Origin: DATBGZ01 sp036557785
GTDB taxonomy: Bacteria > Actinomycetota > Actinomycetes > Mycobacteriales > Micromonosporaceae
Direction: 5' to 3'
NCBI GenBank assembly: GCA_036557785.1
Contig: DATBGZ010000042.1
Location: 1 to 14,054 of the forward strand
Length of the DNA stretch: 14,054 nt
The notes below the pieces were generated by a model. It ran no database searches and was not told where the DNA came from. It saw only the letters and a list, made by a program, of their open reading frames with translations. The position numbers were made by a program, and so were the translations under genes. Of this stretch, positions 13,691 through 14,054 are shown piece by piece. Each line of letters opens with the position of its first letter. The stretch's first letter is position 1.

Positions 13691-14054
13691 TAGTGTCGCG
13701 CGTCATTAGTTCCTTTACATGATCGGTCGTAGGTGCCATGGTGGGTCGTGGCGTCTACTGGGTTGGTGCAGATCTCGGATGAGGACCGGGCCACGCTGGT
13801 GTCGTGGGCTCGGTCCTCATCGGTGAGGGCGGGGTTGGCGTTGCGGGCCGGGATCGTGCTCGCGGCCGGTGATGGGGAGGGCACGTCGGCGATCGGGCGC
13901 CGGTTGGGGGTGACGCGGCCGACGGTCATTCAGTGGCGCGACCGCTATGCGCAGGCTGGTCTTGACGGGCTGCACGACGCTGTCCGTTCGGGCCGGCCGA
14001 AGAGCATCGACGACAGTGACATCATCGCGGCGACCCTCGAACCGCCGCCGGACC
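13691..14054 (+). mobile_element. Left end of an IS630-family insertion sequence (truncated by window)
   Basis: The element appears to begin at the TA within CTAG (13690-13693), the target preferred by IS630/Tc1-mariner-like elements. TGTCGCGCGTCATTAG follows as the presumed left terminal inverted repeat. The transposase gene starts about 40-55 bp inside. Only the left end is in the window, so the matching right repeat and TA duplication cannot be checked. Confidence 0.7.
13748..14054 (+). CDS. IS630-family transposase, N-terminal part
   Basis: The 102 visible codons from GTG 13748 (a GTG at 13733 is also possible; an in-frame TAG lies at 13730) encode the DNA-binding half of an IS630-type DDE transposase. 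The sequence starts VASTGLVQISDEDRATLVSW, followed by LRAGIVLAAGDGEGTSAIGR and an HTH with LGVTRPTVIQWRDRYAQAGL. The conserved GLHDAVRSGRPKSID linker follows. The catalytic DDE domain lies beyond the window edge. The visible ATLEPPPD end is the usual lead-in to that domain. It is open and undamaged as far as seen. Confidence 0.88.
   Translation, partial: MASTGLVQISDEDRATLVSWARSSSVRAGLALRAGIVLAAGDGEGTSAIGRRLGVTRPTVIQWRDRYAQAGLDGLHDAVRSGRPKSIDDSDIIAATLEPPPD

Overview
The window is high-GC DNA with strong third-position GC bias, frequent GTG starts and gene families typical of filamentous Actinobacteria (Micromonospora/Actinoplanes/Streptomyces-like). I cannot name a genus from sequence alone. 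No rRNA, tRNA or CRISPR array was seen.

Left part (1-3461, minus strand): a three-gene Zn/Mn-type ABC uptake operon is transcribed leftwards. Its order is a lipoprotein binding protein (GTG start at 3270), an ATPase (2363-1524) and a permease (1527-469), with a 7-nt gap and then an ATGA overlap. A small cupin gene follows (518-147). The permease frame runs about 60-70 residues past its conserved core and into the cupin start. A DevR/DosR-like palindromic element lies inside that extension, so the extension looks like an intergenic/promoter region read through.

Centre (3462-9074): a YibE/F-family membrane protein (minus) is divergent from a DUF3626-like protein (plus). A 987-codon LAL-type LuxR regulator (ATPase, helical repeats, C-terminal HTH) follows downstream.

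Right part (9075-14054): this is gene-poor and decayed. It holds one possible small ORF (9359-9607, minus) and a second cupin broken by a single-base frameshift near 10104. Next come the C-terminal remnant of a serine recombinase and a fatty-acid desaturase pseudogene that is N-terminally truncated, with a frameshift that puts its third histidine box out of frame. An intact DEAD-box RNA helicase (13383-12010, minus) follows. At the right edge is the left end of an IS630-family insertion sequence, with a CTAG target-like junction at 13690 and an N-terminal transposase running out of the window.

The metal transporter genes form a plausible functional unit, and the DUF3626/LAL pair may be one. 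The 9.8-11.6 kb stretch reads as a gene graveyard linked to mobile elements (two frameshifts, two truncations). I found no convincing previously undescribed multi-gene system. The best leads are the DUF3626-like protein beside a large signalling regulator, the DevR-like site within the permease tail, and the decayed cluster.
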